64,000 nucleotides of DNA from assembly GCF_000024545.1 (NCBI RefSeq), contig NC_013947.1, forward strand, positions 372,001-436,000. The letters run 5' to 3'. This document shows, piece after piece, positions 63,410 through 64,000 of this stretch (the stretch's first letter is position 1; each line of letters begins with the position of its first letter). The position numbers were made by a program, and so were the translations under genes. The DNA comes from Stackebrandtia nassauensis DSM 44728. Its GTDB lineage: Bacteria; Actinomycetota; Actinomycetes; Mycobacteriales; Micromonosporaceae. The notes below the pieces were generated by a model. The model did no database searches. It was not told the origin of the DNA and saw nothing but the letters and a program-made list of their open reading frames with translations.

Positions 63410-64000
63410 TCAGGTTCCCGAGGTGTGGCGCAGCAGGGCCTCGACGACGGTCGGCCAGGCCGCGCGGGGCACGCCCTGGCCGACGCCGGGCAGGGTGAGC
63501 AGCGAGGCGTCCGGGATCTCGGCGGCCAGCGCCACCCCGTTTCCGTGCGGGAAGAACGGATCCTCGTCCCCGTGCACCACCAGGGTCGGGGCCTTGATCT
63601 CGCCGAGCCGTTCGCGCCACCGCGGTTTGCTGTCGATGGCCGCGAACATGATGCCGAGGTGGCTGGCGCGTTGGGCCTTGTCCGTCGGCTCCGCGCGGTC
63701 GAAGATCGCCGCGGCGGTCGCCCGCGCGTCCTGTTCGTCGAAACCCCTTGTGCCGGAAAGGATCCGCGCGGAACCGGTCATGTAGTCGACCACGCTGTCG
63801 CGGTCGGTCCAATCCGGCTTCGCGCGGCCGAACAGTCGCTGCATCATCTGCGGCGAGTGGTCGGGCAGGTCGGGGTCGACGGGCCCGGGCGCGACCGGGC
63901 GGGTGGAGATCAGCGTCAGGGACGCGACCCGGTCGGGGTGGTCGAGCGCGAGCAGTTGCGCGATGAAGCCGCCGACGCCCATCCCGACCACATGGGCGGG
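63410..64000 (-). CDS. Alpha/beta hydrolase, 5' end beyond the window; nucleophile serine replaced by glycine
   Basis: About 197 residues visible. The fold is that of alpha/beta hydrolases (LALDHPDRVASLTLIS, APTLVVHGDEDPFFP with the acid Asp). The nucleophile elbow reads VVGMGVGGFIAQ, where the family has G-x-S-x-G-G: the serine codon is GGC rather than AGC. A usual late catalytic His is not obvious either (GVGQGVPRAAW instead of GxGH). The protein is therefore probably inactive as a hydrolase or has another role. Confidence 0.88.
   Translation of the reverse strand, partial: PAHVVGMGVGGFIAQLLALDHPDRVASLTLISTRPVAPGPVDPDLPDHSPQMMQRLFGRAKPDWTDRDSVVDYMTGSARILSGTRGFDEQDARATAAAIFDRAEPTDKAQRASHLGIMFAAIDSKPRWRERLGEIKAPTLVVHGDEDPFFPHGNGVALAAEIPDASLLTLPGVGQGVPRAAWPTVVEALLRHTSGT

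Overview
The window is high-GC actinobacterial DNA. Evidence: strong G/C third-position bias, HspR-type HAIR operators at dnaK, an actinobacterial ESX (type VII) secretion locus with EccB/C/D/E and mycosin, many TetR/AraC/LuxR/PucR regulators, and secreted hydrolases with Gram-positive signal peptides. It resembles a Micromonosporales/Glycomycetaceae-type chromosome, but the species is an inference. Starts were chosen by ribosome binding site, domain boundary and overlap with neighbours; family calls are from sequence reading only.

Layout. (1) 1-6015: core genes dnaK (3' end cut by the window) and purA, a membrane protein with a possible vestigial kinase N-lobe, a PP2C-like phosphatase and an unknown gene. 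(2) 6089-16044: tRNA-Arg(ACG) carrying a 9.9 kb integrated island bounded by a 45 bp direct repeat (44/45 identical). The island holds a broken tyrosine integrase, DUF2199, an HD hydrolase with an XRE regulator, a small-gene operon ending in a DddA-like (SCP1.201) deaminase toxin and an Imm1-like immunity gene, and an AT-richer two-gene cassette: a nuclease-NACHT-type NTPase and an unknown 369 aa partner. The hairpin that probably once terminated the tRNA now lies beyond the right repeat. (3) 16166-28000: lipoproteins, MFS/TetR, LysE exporter, snapalysin-like protease, PutP, GH20 hexosaminidase, M14 carboxypeptidase, PhoX-like protein, PucR-type regulator. (4) 28103-51514: the ESX locus in two halves (28103-32363 and about 38913-51514), separated by about 6.5 kb of unrelated genes. 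Six near-palindromic sites of the form GCAAAACGWTTTGC sit in front of the ESX transcription units and of a LacI-family gene at 50065, so that regulator probably controls both halves and itself. (5) 51614-64000: ArsR-like regulator, M1-type peptidase, LuxR-type regulator, a strongly asymmetric heterodimeric ABC exporter, MBL-fold hydrolase, quinone reductase/AraC pair, EACC1-like protein, trypsin-like protease, ADP-ribosylglycohydrolase, two gene remnants, and an alpha/beta hydrolase cut by the window end whose nucleophile serine is glycine.

How the parts work together: the ESX genes supply the membrane channel (EccB-EccE), WXG100 substrates, a PPE-like substrate, a WXG-headed alpha/beta hydrolase and the mycosin protease. 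The island supplies conflict functions: a DNA-deaminase toxin pair and a candidate antiphage NTPase. With its integrase broken it looks immobile on its own.
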